A DNA stretch of 64,000 bases, taken from a bacterium 1xD42-87 (GTDB lineage Bacteria > Bacillota > Clostridia > Lachnospirales > Lachnospiraceae). Shown here piece after piece: positions 17,164 to 27,097 of this stretch (positions are counted from its first letter, which is position 1; each line of letters opens with the position of its first letter). The notes below the pieces were generated by a model, which worked only from the letters and a program-made list of their open reading frames with translations, did no database searches and was not told where the DNA came from. The stretch spans positions 33,581-97,580 of the forward strand of contig RAYM01000029.1 of the NCBI GenBank assembly GCA_003611805.1, given 5' to 3'. A program made the position numbers and the translations under genes.

Positions 17164-19620
17164 ATGAACAGACAGGAATTTCAGGCTTTAGTAAAGGAGA
17201 CGCCGCTGTTTTTGGACGGCGCCACAGGCTCCAATCTGCAAAAGAAGGGGATGCCTGCGGGGGTCTGCCCGGAACAGTGGATTCTGGAGCACAGGGATAT
17301 TATGATCGGGCTGCAGCGGGATTTCGTCGCGGCTGGCAGCAATATTGTATATGCGCCCACTTTTACAGCCAATCGGATCAAGCTGAAAGAGTACGGTCTG
17401 GAGGCGCAGATTGGGCAGATGAATCGTGACCTTGTGGCGCTGTCGAGGGAGGCTGTGGGCGAAAAAGCCTATATTGCGGGCGACCTGACTATGACAGGGG
17501 AACAGCTTGCTCCCATGGGAAAACTGGATTTTGAAGAACTGATTGACGTATATAAAGAACAAATTCGGTATCTGGTGGAAGCTGGTGTGGATCTGCTTGT
17601 GGTAGAGACGATGATGAGTCTGCAGGAGACGAGGGCGGCTGTGATTGCAGCGAAGGAAGTCTGCGACCTTGCCGTGATGGCGACGCTGACCTTTGAAGCG
17701 GACGGCAGGACACTGTTTGGCACAGACGCGGCAACCGCGGCGGTTGTGCTGGAGAGTCTCGGCGTGGCGGCAGTGGGGACAAACTGTTCCACGGGACCCG
17801 ATAAAATGACAGATACGGTGCGCCGGATGGCGGAAGTTACATGTATTCCCATTATCGCTAAGCCGAACGCAGGGCTGCCCTCTCTGGATGAAAACGGCAA
17901 TACGGTTTACGATATGGGAGCGGCAGAGTTTGGCGGACATATGCGGGAGCTGATTTCGGCGGGCGCATCCGTGATCGGCGGCTGCTGCGGGACGACGCCT
18001 GATCATATCCGTGCCGCGCAGGAAGCGGTGTGTGGTATGAACGTCGTACACCGGGAAAAGCCCAAGAAACGTTTTCTGACCAGCGAGCGGCTGACGGTGT
18101 CCTTCGGGCTGGACGACCCTTTTATCGTGGTCGGCGAGCGTATCAACCCTACCGGGAAAAAGAAGCTGCAGGCGGCGCTCCGGGAAGGCTCCATGGAGAT
18201 GGTGGCTGACTTTGCGGAAGCGCAGGAGGCATGCGGTGCAAGCATTCTTGATGTCAACATGGGCATGAGCGGTATTGACGAGAAGGCGATGATGTTAAAG
18301 GCGGTCGAGACCGTGAGCGGCGTCACAAACCTGCCCCTGTCCATCGATTCCAGCCACGTGGATGTGCTGGAGGAGGCGCTCCGCCGGTATCCGGGACGCG
18401 CGCTGATCAATTCCATATCCGGGGAACAGGCGAAAGAACCTCTGCTCGCCCTTGCGAAAAAATATGGCGCCATGTTTATTCTTCTGCCGCTTTCGGATGC
18501 AGGGCTTCCGAAGGACCTGGCGGAAAAGACTGCGATTATAGAGAGAATACAGGAAAAGGCGCTGGCGCTCGGCATGACAAAGGAAGATATTGTGGTGGAC
18601 GGGCTGGTGGCTACGGTTGGCGCTAATAAGAACGCGGCAATAGAGACCCTTGAGACGATCCATTACTGCAAGGAGAAAGGGCTTGCCACGATCTGCGGTC
18701 TGTCCAACATTTCCTTCGGTCTGCCAGAGCGAGGGTTTGTGAACACCGCCTTTCTCACCATGGCGATCCGGGAGGGGCTGACAATGGCGATCGCGAACCC
18801 CTCGCAGGAACTTCTGATGAGCTGCGCGTTTGCGTCAGATCTCCTCCTGAACAAAGAGGCGGCGGATACGCGCTATATCCGGCTGATGGATGCCCTTCGT
18901 GAAAAGAAAGAAGCGGCAGGGGAGACTGCGCCGAAAGAGGCAGGAATCCGCCTGAACCGGACGGCACAGGAAGAAAATGCCGCCTCGCCGCAGGACAGGC
19001 TTCGCGCCGACGTCCTGAAGGGGAAGCGGGAAATCATTGTGGAAGATACGAAAAAGGCCATGGAGGAAGGTATAGAAGCGAAAACGCTTCTTGACGAAGT
19101 GCTTCTGCCCGCCATCAATGAGGTGGGAGAGCTGTTTGACAAAGGAAAATATTTTTTACCCCAGCTCATTGCAAGTGCGGAGGCGATGAAGGCGTCTATC
19201 GAATACATGGAGCCTGTCCTCCTGAAGGCAAATACCGGGCAGGATATGCCGACCGTAGTGATTGCCACCGTGGAGGGAGACATTCACGACATAGGGAAAA
19301 ATCTGGTGGCGCTGATGCTTAAGAACTACGGTTTTCATGTGATTGATCTTGGTAAGGATGTTCCCAAGGAGACGATCATTGAGGCGGCGAGAGAACATAA
19401 CGCGCAGGTGATTGCGCTGTCGGCGCTGATGACCACCACCATGCAGCAGATGCGCCATGTGATCGACTACGCGAAGGAGCAGAAGATGGATGCGAAAATC
19501 ATTGTCGGCGGCGCGGTCATTACGCAGGAGTATGCGGATGAAATCGGTGCGGACGGGTATTCCAAGGACGCGGCGGACGCTGTGAAGCTGACGCAGAAGC
19601 TGCTGGGGTTAAATGAATAA
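17164..19620 (+). CDS. metH: Cobalamin-dependent methionine synthase lacking the activation domain
   Basis: MetH moves a methyl group from methyl-THF via cobalamin to homocysteine. The 818-residue chain has the homocysteine domain (about 1-300; zinc ligands Cys in GTNCSTGP and GGCCGTTP), the pterin domain (about 310-580; VGERINPTGKKK), the B12 cap (about 600-690) and the B12 Rossmann domain with DIHDIGKN near residue 705. The AdoMet-binding reactivation domain of about 330 residues found in E. coli MetH is missing, so a separate reactivation protein is expected elsewhere. I chose ATG 17164 after GAGGCGGAGACAT rather than an upstream start inside the lipoprotein gene. Confidence 0.94.
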   Translation: MNRQEFQALVKETPLFLDGATGSNLQKKGMPAGVCPEQWILEHRDIMIGLQRDFVAAGSNIVYAPTFTANRIKLKEYGLEAQIGQMNRDLVALSREAVGEKAYIAGDLTMTGEQLAPMGKLDFEELIDVYKEQIRYLVEAGVDLLVVETMMSLQETRAAVIAAKEVCDLAVMATLTFEADGRTLFGTDAATAAVVLESLGVAAVGTNCSTGPDKMTDTVRRMAEVTCIPIIAKPNAGLPSLDENGNTVYDMGAAEFGGHMRELISAGASVIGGCCGTTPDHIRAAQEAVCGMNVVHREKPKKRFLTSERLTVSFGLDDPFIVVGERINPTGKKKLQAALREGSMEMVADFAEAQEACGASILDVNMGMSGIDEKAMMLKAVETVSGVTNLPLSIDSSHVDVLEEALRRYPGRALINSISGEQAKEPLLALAKKYGAMFILLPLSDAGLPKDLAEKTAIIERIQEKALALGMTKEDIVVDGLVATVGANKNAAIETLETIHYCKEKGLATICGLSNISFGLPERGFVNTAFLTMAIREGLTMAIANPSQELLMSCAFASDLLLNKEAADTRYIRLMDALREKKEAAGETAPKEAGIRLNRTAQEENAASPQDRLRADVLKGKREIIVEDTKKAMEEGIEAKTLLDEVLLPAINEVGELFDKGKYFLPQLIASAEAMKASIEYMEPVLLKANTGQDMPTVVIATVEGDIHDIGKNLVALMLKNYGFHVIDLGKDVPKETIIEAAREHNAQVIALSALMTTTMQQMRHVIDYAKEQKMDAKIIVGGAVITQEYADEIGADGYSKDAADAVKLTQKLLGLNE

Positions 19621-19721
19621 CAAGCGATTCGGTGAAGGAAGTGTGCCTGCTGTTTGGACGGTAAGAACAGGCGCAAGGGATGTAAACTCCGATATCAGAA
19701 ATGATGTTACGGATTGTGCAT

Positions 19722-19752
19722 TAACTGTGAAGTGAATGGACAGTTACAAATA
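19722..19752 (+). repeat. Short inverted-repeat element, copy 1
   Basis: TAACTG (19722-19727) and CAGTTA (19741-19746) flank a 13-base loop and are followed by CAAATA. A copy with the same stem, loop length and trailing CAAATA lies at 38878-38908. It sits just upstream of ilvB, in the 163-bp spacer after metH. Confidence 0.6.
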
Positions 19753-19783
19753 GATGACAGGTAGAAGAGAGAGGATAACGTAT

Positions 19784-21400
19784 ATGATAGGTGCAGATGC
19801 AATTGTAAAATGTCTGGAAGAGGAGGGCGTTCAGTATGTGTTCGGTTACCCGGGCGTGGCGATATGCCCATTTTACAACAGCATATTGGATTCCGATATC
19901 CAGACCATTCTGATCCGCACGGAACAGAATGCGGCTCACGCGGCAAGCGGGTTGGCAAGAGTATCCGGGAAGGTGGGTGTATGTGCGGTGACTTCCGGTC
20001 CCGGCGCGACAAATCTGATTACAGGGGTAGCCACCGCCTTTGCGGACAGCATACCGCTCGTATGTATTACGGGACAGGTAAACAGCGAGCTGCTCGGTTC
20101 CGACGTGTTTCAGGAGGCGGACATCACAGGCGCGGTGGAGTCTTTCGTCAAATACAGCTATCTGGTGAAGGATGCGGCTGATATTCCGCAGATTTTTAAA
20201 GAGGCGTTTCATCTGGCGTCAACAGGGCGGAAAGGTCCTGTGCTGATCGACGTCCCCATTGATATCCAGAATGCGCCCGTCACGAAGTTCAAATATCCCG
20301 GCGAAGTCAATATGCGTACCTACAAGCCGACGGTAAAGGGCAATATGGCGCAGATAAAAAAGGTCATCAAGGAGCTGGCTAAATCGAAACGCCCCCTGAT
20401 CTGTGCGGGCGGCGGCGTGCTCCTTAGCCAGGCGGAGGATGCGCTTCGGGCATTTTCGGAAGAATACCGCATTCCCGTGGTTTCCACCATGATGGGAATC
20501 GGCGCTATGCCCACCGAGCATCCGATGTATTACGGTATGGTGGGCAATAACGGAAAGCCTTTTGCCAACCGCGCCATGAACGAGTCGGACCTCCTTCTCA
20601 TGGTGGGCGCGCGGGTAGCTGACAGGGCGGTAAACCAGCCCGATCTGATCACGGAAAACAAAGTGCTTGTCCATATTGACGTGGATCCGGCGGAGATCGG
20701 CAAAAACGTAGGTCCGGCAATTCCTCTGGTTGGGGACGCGAAGCATATTTTTGAGGATATCGCGACGCAGGAGTTTACCTGTGAGCATGAGGAGTGGATT
20801 CAGACGTTAAATACCTACCGTGAAACCATGCAGCCGATAAGAAAGCCGAATTCGGACTTTGTGGATCCGGCGGCGTTTATCACCATGCTTTCCCGGGAGA
20901 TGGACGAGAATGCGGTCTATGTGGCGGATGTGGGGCAGAACCAGATCTGGTCCTGCGGCTATCATATTGTGAAAAAAGGACGGTTCCTGACGACCGGAGG
21001 GATGGGTACCATGGGGTACTCGATTCCGGCGGCAATGGGCGCGAAGCTGGCTGACAGGAGCCGTCAGGTGGTGGCTGTCTGTGGAGACGGCTCCTTCCAG
21101 ATGTCCATGATGGAACTGGCGACCATGCGGCAGTTTGACGTGCCCGTGAAAATCATTGTCCTGAAAAACAATTATCTCGGCATGGTGCGCGAATACCAGC
21201 ATTACACCTACAAAGACAACTATTCCGTGGTAGATTTGTCGGGCAGCCCCGATCTTTCAAAGCTTTCGGCGGCATACGGGCTTAAGTTTATGCGGCAGGA
21301 GACCATGGAGGGGGCGCAGGAGACGATCAGCGCCTTTTTGGAGAGGGACGAGTCGGTGCTTCTGGAATGTCTGATCGATCCGATGGATTTAGTGAAATAA
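19784..21400 (+). CDS. ilvB: Acetolactate synthase, large (catalytic) subunit
   Basis: IlvB is the ThDP-dependent enzyme that condenses pyruvate with pyruvate or 2-ketobutyrate, the first common step of valine, leucine and isoleucine synthesis. The 538-residue protein shows the N-terminal EEEGVQYVFGYPG with its catalytic region around RTEQNAAHAA, the FAD-region TSGPGATNLITG, and the C-terminal ThDP/magnesium motif GDGSFQMSMMELAT to NNYLGMVREYQ near residue 440. Start ATG 19784 follows GAGAGGATAACG; an upstream ATG at 19754 has no ribosome binding site. It leads a cluster with two ilvN genes and ilvC; ilvD is not in the window. Confidence 0.94.
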   Translation: MIGADAIVKCLEEEGVQYVFGYPGVAICPFYNSILDSDIQTILIRTEQNAAHAASGLARVSGKVGVCAVTSGPGATNLITGVATAFADSIPLVCITGQVNSELLGSDVFQEADITGAVESFVKYSYLVKDAADIPQIFKEAFHLASTGRKGPVLIDVPIDIQNAPVTKFKYPGEVNMRTYKPTVKGNMAQIKKVIKELAKSKRPLICAGGGVLLSQAEDALRAFSEEYRIPVVSTMMGIGAMPTEHPMYYGMVGNNGKPFANRAMNESDLLLMVGARVADRAVNQPDLITENKVLVHIDVDPAEIGKNVGPAIPLVGDAKHIFEDIATQEFTCEHEEWIQTLNTYRETMQPIRKPNSDFVDPAAFITMLSREMDENAVYVADVGQNQIWSCGYHIVKKGRFLTTGGMGTMGYSIPAAMGAKLADRSRQVVAVCGDGSFQMSMMELATMRQFDVPVKIIVLKNNYLGMVREYQHYTYKDNYSVVDLSGSPDLSKLSAAYGLKFMRQETMEGAQETISAFLERDESVLLECLIDPMDLVK

Positions 21401-21410
21401 CATCGCAGGA

Positions 21411-21498
21411 AGTACTTCTTAAGACGTCCCGCCATAGGACGGGATGCCAAGAGGTACTATGTCTCACGCAGGAGAATGCCCAAAAGAGACATTCTCCG
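21411..21498 (+). repeat. Dispersed hairpin repeat, copy A (ilvB-ilvN spacer)
   Basis: Hairpin 1 pairs AGTACTTCTT (21411-21420) with AAGAGGTACT (21449-21458), enclosing GACGTCCCG against CGGGATGCC. Hairpin 2 pairs GGAGAATG (21471-21478) with CATTCTCC (21490-21497). The same arrangement, including GACGTCCC and GAGAATGC, recurs at 53994 and 57106, and in diverged form at 43194. Confidence 0.8.
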
Positions 21499-21526
21499 TA
21501 TAGATAGAAGATGTGGAGGATATCGA

Positions 21527-22015
21527 ATGAAAAAAATATATTCCGTACTGGTGGAAAACAGATCGGGCGTGCTGTGCAAGGTGGCAGGGCTGTTTTCGAG
21601 AAGATGTTTTAATATCGAGTCCCTTGCCGTAGGAGAGACGGAGGATACCACGGTTTCCCGCATGACCATTGTCAGTTCCGGGGATGAGCGCACCATCGAG
21701 CAGATCGAGAAGCAGCTCAACAAAAAGATTGACGTGATCAAGGTGAAAACTTTTGACGAGCCGTCGAGCGTGAGCAGGGAGCTTATGCTGATGAAAGTGA
21801 AATACAATAAAAACAACAGGAAGGATATCATGGAGACCTGCGATATCATGGGCGCGGATATCGTGGATATGTCCCAGAACATGTTTATCATCCAGATCTG
21901 CGATGTGCCGGAGCGCGTCCGGCTCTTTATCAGTATGATGAAGGGCGTGAGCATCGTGGAGATGGCGCGCACGGGCACGCTGGCGCTGCAGAAGTGTCTG
22001 GAGGCGGAGGAGTAG
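21527..22015 (+). CDS. ilvN: Acetolactate synthase small (regulatory) subunit, paralogue 1
   Basis: A 162-residue IlvN/IlvH-type subunit that binds valine and activates and feedback-regulates IlvB. The N-terminal ACT domain (about 1-75) begins KKIYSVLVENRSGVLCKVAGLFSRR; the C-terminal domain (about 78-160) contains RELMLMKVKYNKNN and ends in the helix EMARTGTLAL. ATG 21527 is preceded by GTGGAGGATATCGA; an upstream in-frame start at 21476 lies in the repeat element and is unlikely. A second, clearly different paralogue follows 105 bp later. Confidence 0.9.
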   Translation: MKKIYSVLVENRSGVLCKVAGLFSRRCFNIESLAVGETEDTTVSRMTIVSSGDERTIEQIEKQLNKKIDVIKVKTFDEPSSVSRELMLMKVKYNKNNRKDIMETCDIMGADIVDMSQNMFIIQICDVPERVRLFISMMKGVSIVEMARTGTLALQKCLEAEE

Positions 22016-22016
22016 G

Positions 22017-22045
22017 TTGACTTTTTCCACCCAAGTTGCTACAAT
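22017..22045 (+). promoter_or_regulatory. Internal promoter before the second ilvN
   Basis: TTGACT (22017-22022) and TACAAT (22040-22045) are spaced by exactly 17 bp in the spacer between the two ilvN genes, about 76 bp before the second start. The -35 box overlaps the base after the first ilvN stop codon. Confidence 0.65.
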
Positions 22046-22120
22046 GATTGACAGTATTTATGCCGAAAGGTCAGACTGCGGAAGCGGCGCTGACCGGGAG
22101 TCGGAAGGAAGGGTGTTTGT

Positions 22121-22621
22121 ATGCAGAAAAAGGTTTTTCAGTTGCTGGTTGACAATACATCTGGTGTTTTGAGCCGTATTGCCGGGCTGTTTTCCAGACG
22201 CGGTTACAATATTGACAGCATTACCGCCGGTGTGACGGCAGATCCGCGCTATACCCGCATCACGATTGTAACTTCCGGGGATGACGAGATCCTCGAACAG
22301 ATCGAAAAGCAGGTGGCGAAGCTTGTGGACGTGCGCGATATCAAGGAATTAAAGCCCGGAGAGAGCGTATACAGGGAACTTGCACTGATAAAAGTGAGGG
22401 TGACCTCCGCCAGAGACCGCATGGATGTGCTCGCGGTGGCGAACGCTTACCGTGCGGATCCCGTGGACGTTTCCCCCGGCAGCATCACAATTGAACTGAT
22501 TGGCGATCAGGAAAAGATCGACGCTTTTATCGCGGTTCTGGACGGCTATGAGATTCTGGAACTGGCGCGTACCGGCATCGCGGGTCTGAGCCGCGGCATA
22601 GAAAATGTGACGTATCTGTAA
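22121..22621 (+). CDS. ilvN: Acetolactate synthase small subunit, paralogue 2
   Basis: A 166-residue IlvN/IlvH-type regulatory subunit. It starts KKVFQLLVDNTSGVLSRIAGLFSRRGYNID, the more canonical ACT-domain start of the two paralogues, and continues with RYTRITIVTSGDDEILEQIEKQ and the C-terminal domain ending ELARTGIAGLSRG. ATG 22121 follows GGAAGGAAGGGTGTTTGT. With a single ilvB alongside, either the two small subunits share one catalytic partner or one serves an ilvB encoded elsewhere. It has its own promoter-like sequence and is followed by two hairpins. Confidence 0.93.
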   Translation: MQKKVFQLLVDNTSGVLSRIAGLFSRRGYNIDSITAGVTADPRYTRITIVTSGDDEILEQIEKQVAKLVDVRDIKELKPGESVYRELALIKVRVTSARDRMDVLAVANAYRADPVDVSPGSITIELIGDQEKIDAFIAVLDGYEILELARTGIAGLSRGIENVTYL

Positions 22622-22624
22622 CAA

Positions 22625-22668
22625 ATCGAGCGTGTTGACGCTCGATCCAGAGAATGCTTCGCATTCTC
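22625..22668 (+). repeat. Two-hairpin spacer element after ilvN (reduced repeat relative)
   Basis: ATCGAGCGT (22625-22633) pairs with ACGCTCGAT (22638-22646), and GAGAATGC (22650-22657) pairs with GCATTCTC (22661-22668). The second stem shares the GAGAATGC core of the dispersed repeat. There is no strong T-tract, so it is not a clear terminator. Confidence 0.5.
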
Positions 22669-22778
22669 CTTCAATGGTTTTCGTTATCGTAATTTCCTTG
22701 TAAAGTAATAGGCAGTTAGCTCAAGGGAGTTTCCCTTTCAGTTATATAAATCATTTATCAATAACCAATCTATCATAA

Positions 22779-23810
<1,032 letters not shown>

Positions 23811-23836
23811 CCTGATACAGGCTGAGGCAGAATAAA

Positions 23837-23870
23837 AAATGGCATGGCTTACGGGCTGTGCCATTTTCTT
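23837..23870 (+). terminator. Terminator after ilvC
   Basis: AAATGGCA (23837-23844) pairs with TGCCATTT around a 14-base loop containing GGC, and TTCTTTG follows. It is 27 bp after the ilvC stop codon. Confidence 0.75.
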
Positions 23871-23990
23871 TGTGACACAGAAAGCAGCGTGAAACATTTA
23901 CATTCGACAATTTTGGAATTTTGCGGGTTTTATTTAGAATTTCTTAAGAAGCGACAGCGGTTTCTCTTTAGATTTTTCGGTTATGCTAGA

Positions 23991-24030
23991 GCAGTGCCAT
24001 TCGATAGAAGGTTTTTCGAGCGTGCACTGC
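23991..24030 (+). repeat. Solo GCAGTGC/GCACTGC element
   Basis: Inverted ends GCAGTGC (23991-23997) and GCACTGC (24024-24030) enclose 26 bp. Its right end TTCGAGCGTGCACTGCG is identical to the right end of the 115-bp repeat at 27166-27280, so it is probably a deleted relative of that element. It lies just upstream of the response regulator gene. Confidence 0.55.
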
Positions 24031-24060
24031 GTACTAAGATTATGAAGTGAGGGGCGGACA

Positions 24061-24771
24061 ATGGACTACCATATTTTGATCGTGGAGGATGACAGGGACA
24101 TCCGGGAGGGGATAGAAATCTATCTGAAAAATCAGGGCTATATCGTTTTTCAGGCGGCGGACGGCGTGGAAGGGCTTTCCGTGATCGAAAAGGAAGACAT
24201 CCATCTGGCGATTGTGGACGTGATGATGCCCCGGATGGACGGGATCAACATGATGATGCGGGTGCGGGAGCTTGGGTATGAGTTCCCGGTGATCATGCTG
24301 TCCGCCAAGTCGGAGGAAGTGGATAAGATCATGGGGTTAAACATGGGGGCTGACGACTATGTGACGAAGCCTTTTACCACCATGGAGCTTCTCGCCAGGG
24401 TCAATTCCCATTTACGGCGTTACAGCCGCTTTCTGGAAATGAAGGACGGCCGTAAAACAGAAGATGAGGAGCGGGTCTACAGGATCGGAGGGCTGGAAGT
24501 GCATGAGGACACGGTTGAGGTGTTTCTGGATGGCAACCCCGTGAAGCTGACCCCCACCGAATTTAAAATCATCCTGCTTCTGATCAAAAGTCCCGGAAGG
24601 GTCTACTCCGCAGAAGAAATTTACGAGCGTGTCTGGAACGAGCAGGCGATCAACACGGACACGATCATGGTGCATGTCAGAAAAATCCGGGAGAAAATCG
24701 AAGTAAATCCCCGGGAACCCAAATATTTGAAGGTGGTGTGGGGCGTTGGGTACAAAATCGAAAAACAGTGA
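24061..24771 (+). CDS. OmpR/PhoB-family response regulator
   Basis: A 236-residue two-component DNA-binding regulator. The receiver domain (1-120) has the acidic pair EDD near residue 9, phospho-acceptor Asp in VDVMMPRMDG (about residue 54), Ser/Thr in MLSAKSE and Lys in VTKPF. The C-terminal winged helix (about 140-236) shows TPTEFKIILLLIKSPGRVYS and the end VWGVGYKIEKQ. The layout is VanR-like. Target genes are unknown. The sensor kinase begins inside its last codons, so the pair is co-translated. Confidence 0.94.
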   Translation: MDYHILIVEDDRDIREGIEIYLKNQGYIVFQAADGVEGLSVIEKEDIHLAIVDVMMPRMDGINMMMRVRELGYEFPVIMLSAKSEEVDKIMGLNMGADDYVTKPFTTMELLARVNSHLRRYSRFLEMKDGRKTEDEERVYRIGGLEVHEDTVEVFLDGNPVKLTPTEFKIILLLIKSPGRVYSAEEIYERVWNEQAINTDTIMVHVRKIREKIEVNPREPKYLKVVWGVGYKIEKQ

Positions 24772-27097
24772 GAAGACCAAACCGAGCAGACGCGAAAGGA
24801 TGCCGGGTATTTTTGCCGCGGCGGCGCTGATTCTTTCCGCTTCGCTAATCTTCCTGTTCCAGTATCCGGGATTTAAGGAGCGGGCGGAGGTGGATGAGCC
24901 GGATATTCTTACGGGCAGCGAGTTTTTACACGAAATTTATCAGGCAAATATGGTGCTCTACAAACAGATCTGCGACTGGAAGTCAGCAGGGAAGGAAATG
25001 ACTGCGCAGGATTTTTTCCTCAGTGGGAAAATTAAGAAAGCGGAGCCGGAGGATTACAAGGAGTATTACAGTTTCGACGAGTCACCGCTTTCCTTTGCCG
25101 GGGAGCAGATTGACGAACTGCTTTACCAGTGGGATCTTTCTTTTCATAACGGGTTAGAGCAGCAGATCGACTATGAAATTATGGACAGGGAGAGCGGACG
25201 GACATTCGCGAATACCGAGCGTGCGCTGCACTATCTCGGCACGGAGGAGGAGAGTATTTATCTGGATAATTACTATACCTATTATATTAAGCTGGATTTT
25301 GATGAGAACGGTGTTCTGGAGCATGTATGGGTGCGCGGCGGGGATGTGGATACGCTCGTGGAGAATGTACAGCGTGTGATGCGGAGCCGCTACCTGGAGC
25401 GCAGCCTTTATGAGAGTCTGTCCTATTCCGCCTACGGCGGTATCAACTGGGAGGATGCCATCTACTACCAATCGCCGGATGACAACGCGGTGATGCAGAT
25501 GAATCTGCAGGTTCTGAACATGCCGAAAAACTGTACTCTCTGTTATGCCCTGACGGAGGCGCAGTTAGCGGATGTAAAGGCATCGTCCCGCATGTACCTT
25601 TCCATGAGTACGGCGGGCAACTATAGGACCAGCGGCATTCAGGATGTTTTCCACCTTCTGCTTGTCGTTTTGGGGATTACGGCAATGCTTCTGCCGTTCT
25701 GGAAGAAGTACCGGCTGCATGCGTACCGGCTTTTGCCGCTGCATATAGAAGTGCTGACATTGCTGACTTTTGCCACGTTTCTGATTCTGGGAGAACTGTC
25801 CGCCACGCTTGTCATGTATACGATGTCGGACAACTGGGAGTATAGTCTTTCCCACATACTCTGCGCCACGTTTCCGATACTCACCAAAACGGCGGCGAAA
25901 GATATTGTATGGGTGATTAACTTACCGTTTCTGGCGGCGGAATTTACGCTGTGGTTTACCCTCATTACCGCATATGCGCAGGTCTATGTGTTCGGACTTC
26001 GGGGGTATGTGCGGAAACGGTGCCTCTGCTACAGACTGTTTCGCTATGCGCGGGTTGCGGTCAGAAGAAAGCGTACGCGCCTCAGACGGGAATTCCTGCA
26101 TATGGATCTGGAACAGAATATGAACATGCCGTTGTTTAAACTGTTGTTGGCAAATGATCTGGTTCTGGCGGTTATCAGCATATTCTGGGTGTTCGGCGTG
26201 CTTCTGCTGATTCCGTACACGGTATTTCTCTATGGTATGTTGAGAAAGTATATCCGTATCATACAGGAGCAGTACACAAAAATGCTCACTGCGGCTCATT
26301 CGGTGGCTGAGGGAAATCTGCAGACGGAGATCGAAGGGGACTGGGGCATGTTTTCCCCTTTTCAGGAAGAACTCGCGGCAATTCAGAACGGTTTTTCCAA
26401 TGCGGTGGAGGAGGAGGTGAAAAGCCAGCGCATGCGCACAGAGCTGATTACCAATGTGTCCCACGACTTAAAGACGCCTCTCACCGCTATCATCACATAT
26501 ACGGAGCTTCTACAGGAAGAAGGCGTCACGGAGACACAGCGGAAGGAGTATCTGGAAGTGCTTCAGCGTAAGTCCTTGCGCCTGAAAACGCTGATAGAGG
26601 ATCTGTTTGAGGTGAGCAAGGCAAACAGCGGCAATGTGGTTTTCCACACGGAGAAAGTGGATATCTGCCATCTGGTGCGTCAGATGTATCTGGAATATGA
26701 GGACAAAGCGGCGGAAGCAGGACTGGTCTTTCGTTTCCAGTTCCCGCAGCAGAAAGTGTTCCTGATGCTGGACGGTGAGAAGACAAGCCGCGTTTTTGAC
26801 AATTTATATACGAACATCATCAAGTACGCCATGCCGGACACACGGGTATATGTGAGCGTGGAAGCAGATGACGGGGAAGTCAGAATTGAGATGAAAAACA
26901 TGTCCGGATATGAGCTGAATATTCCTGCCGAGAGCCTGACGGACCGGTTTGTCCGGGGCGACAGCGCAAGGAGCAGCGAGGGAAGCGGGCTGGGGCTTGC
27001 CATCGCCAGAAGTTTCGTGGAACTGCAGGGCGGAAAGATGGAGATCGGGATAGACGGGGACCTGTTCAAGGTACTGCTGACATGGAAGGGGCTGTAA
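24746..27097 (+). CDS. Sensor histidine kinase
   Basis: A 783-residue membrane kinase, partner of the preceding regulator. Order: TM1 (about 22-42), a large extracytoplasmic region (about 45-290) with no recognised domain, a cluster of four or so membrane segments (about 292-500), a short HAMP-like linker, the HisKA motif NVSHDLKTPLTAIITYTELL near residue 570 and an HATPase domain ending SEGSGLGLAIARSFVELQGG. The catalytic core is VanS-like. The start is uncertain: TTG 24746 gives a basic leader; ATG 24800 just before TM1 is the alternative. Its 3' end overlaps a terminator. Confidence 0.88.
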   Translation: MGTKSKNSEKTKPSRRERMPGIFAAAALILSASLIFLFQYPGFKERAEVDEPDILTGSEFLHEIYQANMVLYKQICDWKSAGKEMTAQDFFLSGKIKKAEPEDYKEYYSFDESPLSFAGEQIDELLYQWDLSFHNGLEQQIDYEIMDRESGRTFANTERALHYLGTEEESIYLDNYYTYYIKLDFDENGVLEHVWVRGGDVDTLVENVQRVMRSRYLERSLYESLSYSAYGGINWEDAIYYQSPDDNAVMQMNLQVLNMPKNCTLCYALTEAQLADVKASSRMYLSMSTAGNYRTSGIQDVFHLLLVVLGITAMLLPFWKKYRLHAYRLLPLHIEVLTLLTFATFLILGELSATLVMYTMSDNWEYSLSHILCATFPILTKTAAKDIVWVINLPFLAAEFTLWFTLITAYAQVYVFGLRGYVRKRCLCYRLFRYARVAVRRKRTRLRREFLHMDLEQNMNMPLFKLLLANDLVLAVISIFWVFGVLLLIPYTVFLYGMLRKYIRIIQEQYTKMLTAAHSVAEGNLQTEIEGDWGMFSPFQEELAAIQNGFSNAVEEEVKSQRMRTELITNVSHDLKTPLTAIITYTELLQEEGVTETQRKEYLEVLQRKSLRLKTLIEDLFEVSKANSGNVVFHTEKVDICHLVRQMYLEYEDKAAEAGLVFRFQFPQQKVFLMLDGEKTSRVFDNLYTNIIKYAMPDTRVYVSVEADDGEVRIEMKNMSGYELNIPAESLTDRFVRGDSARSSEGSGLGLAIARSFVELQGGKMEIGIDGDLFKVLLTWKGL

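Noticed and set aside
22625..22668. Rho-independent terminator after the second ilvN
   Set aside because: Two good stems but no T-tract follows; treated as a repeat relative instead.
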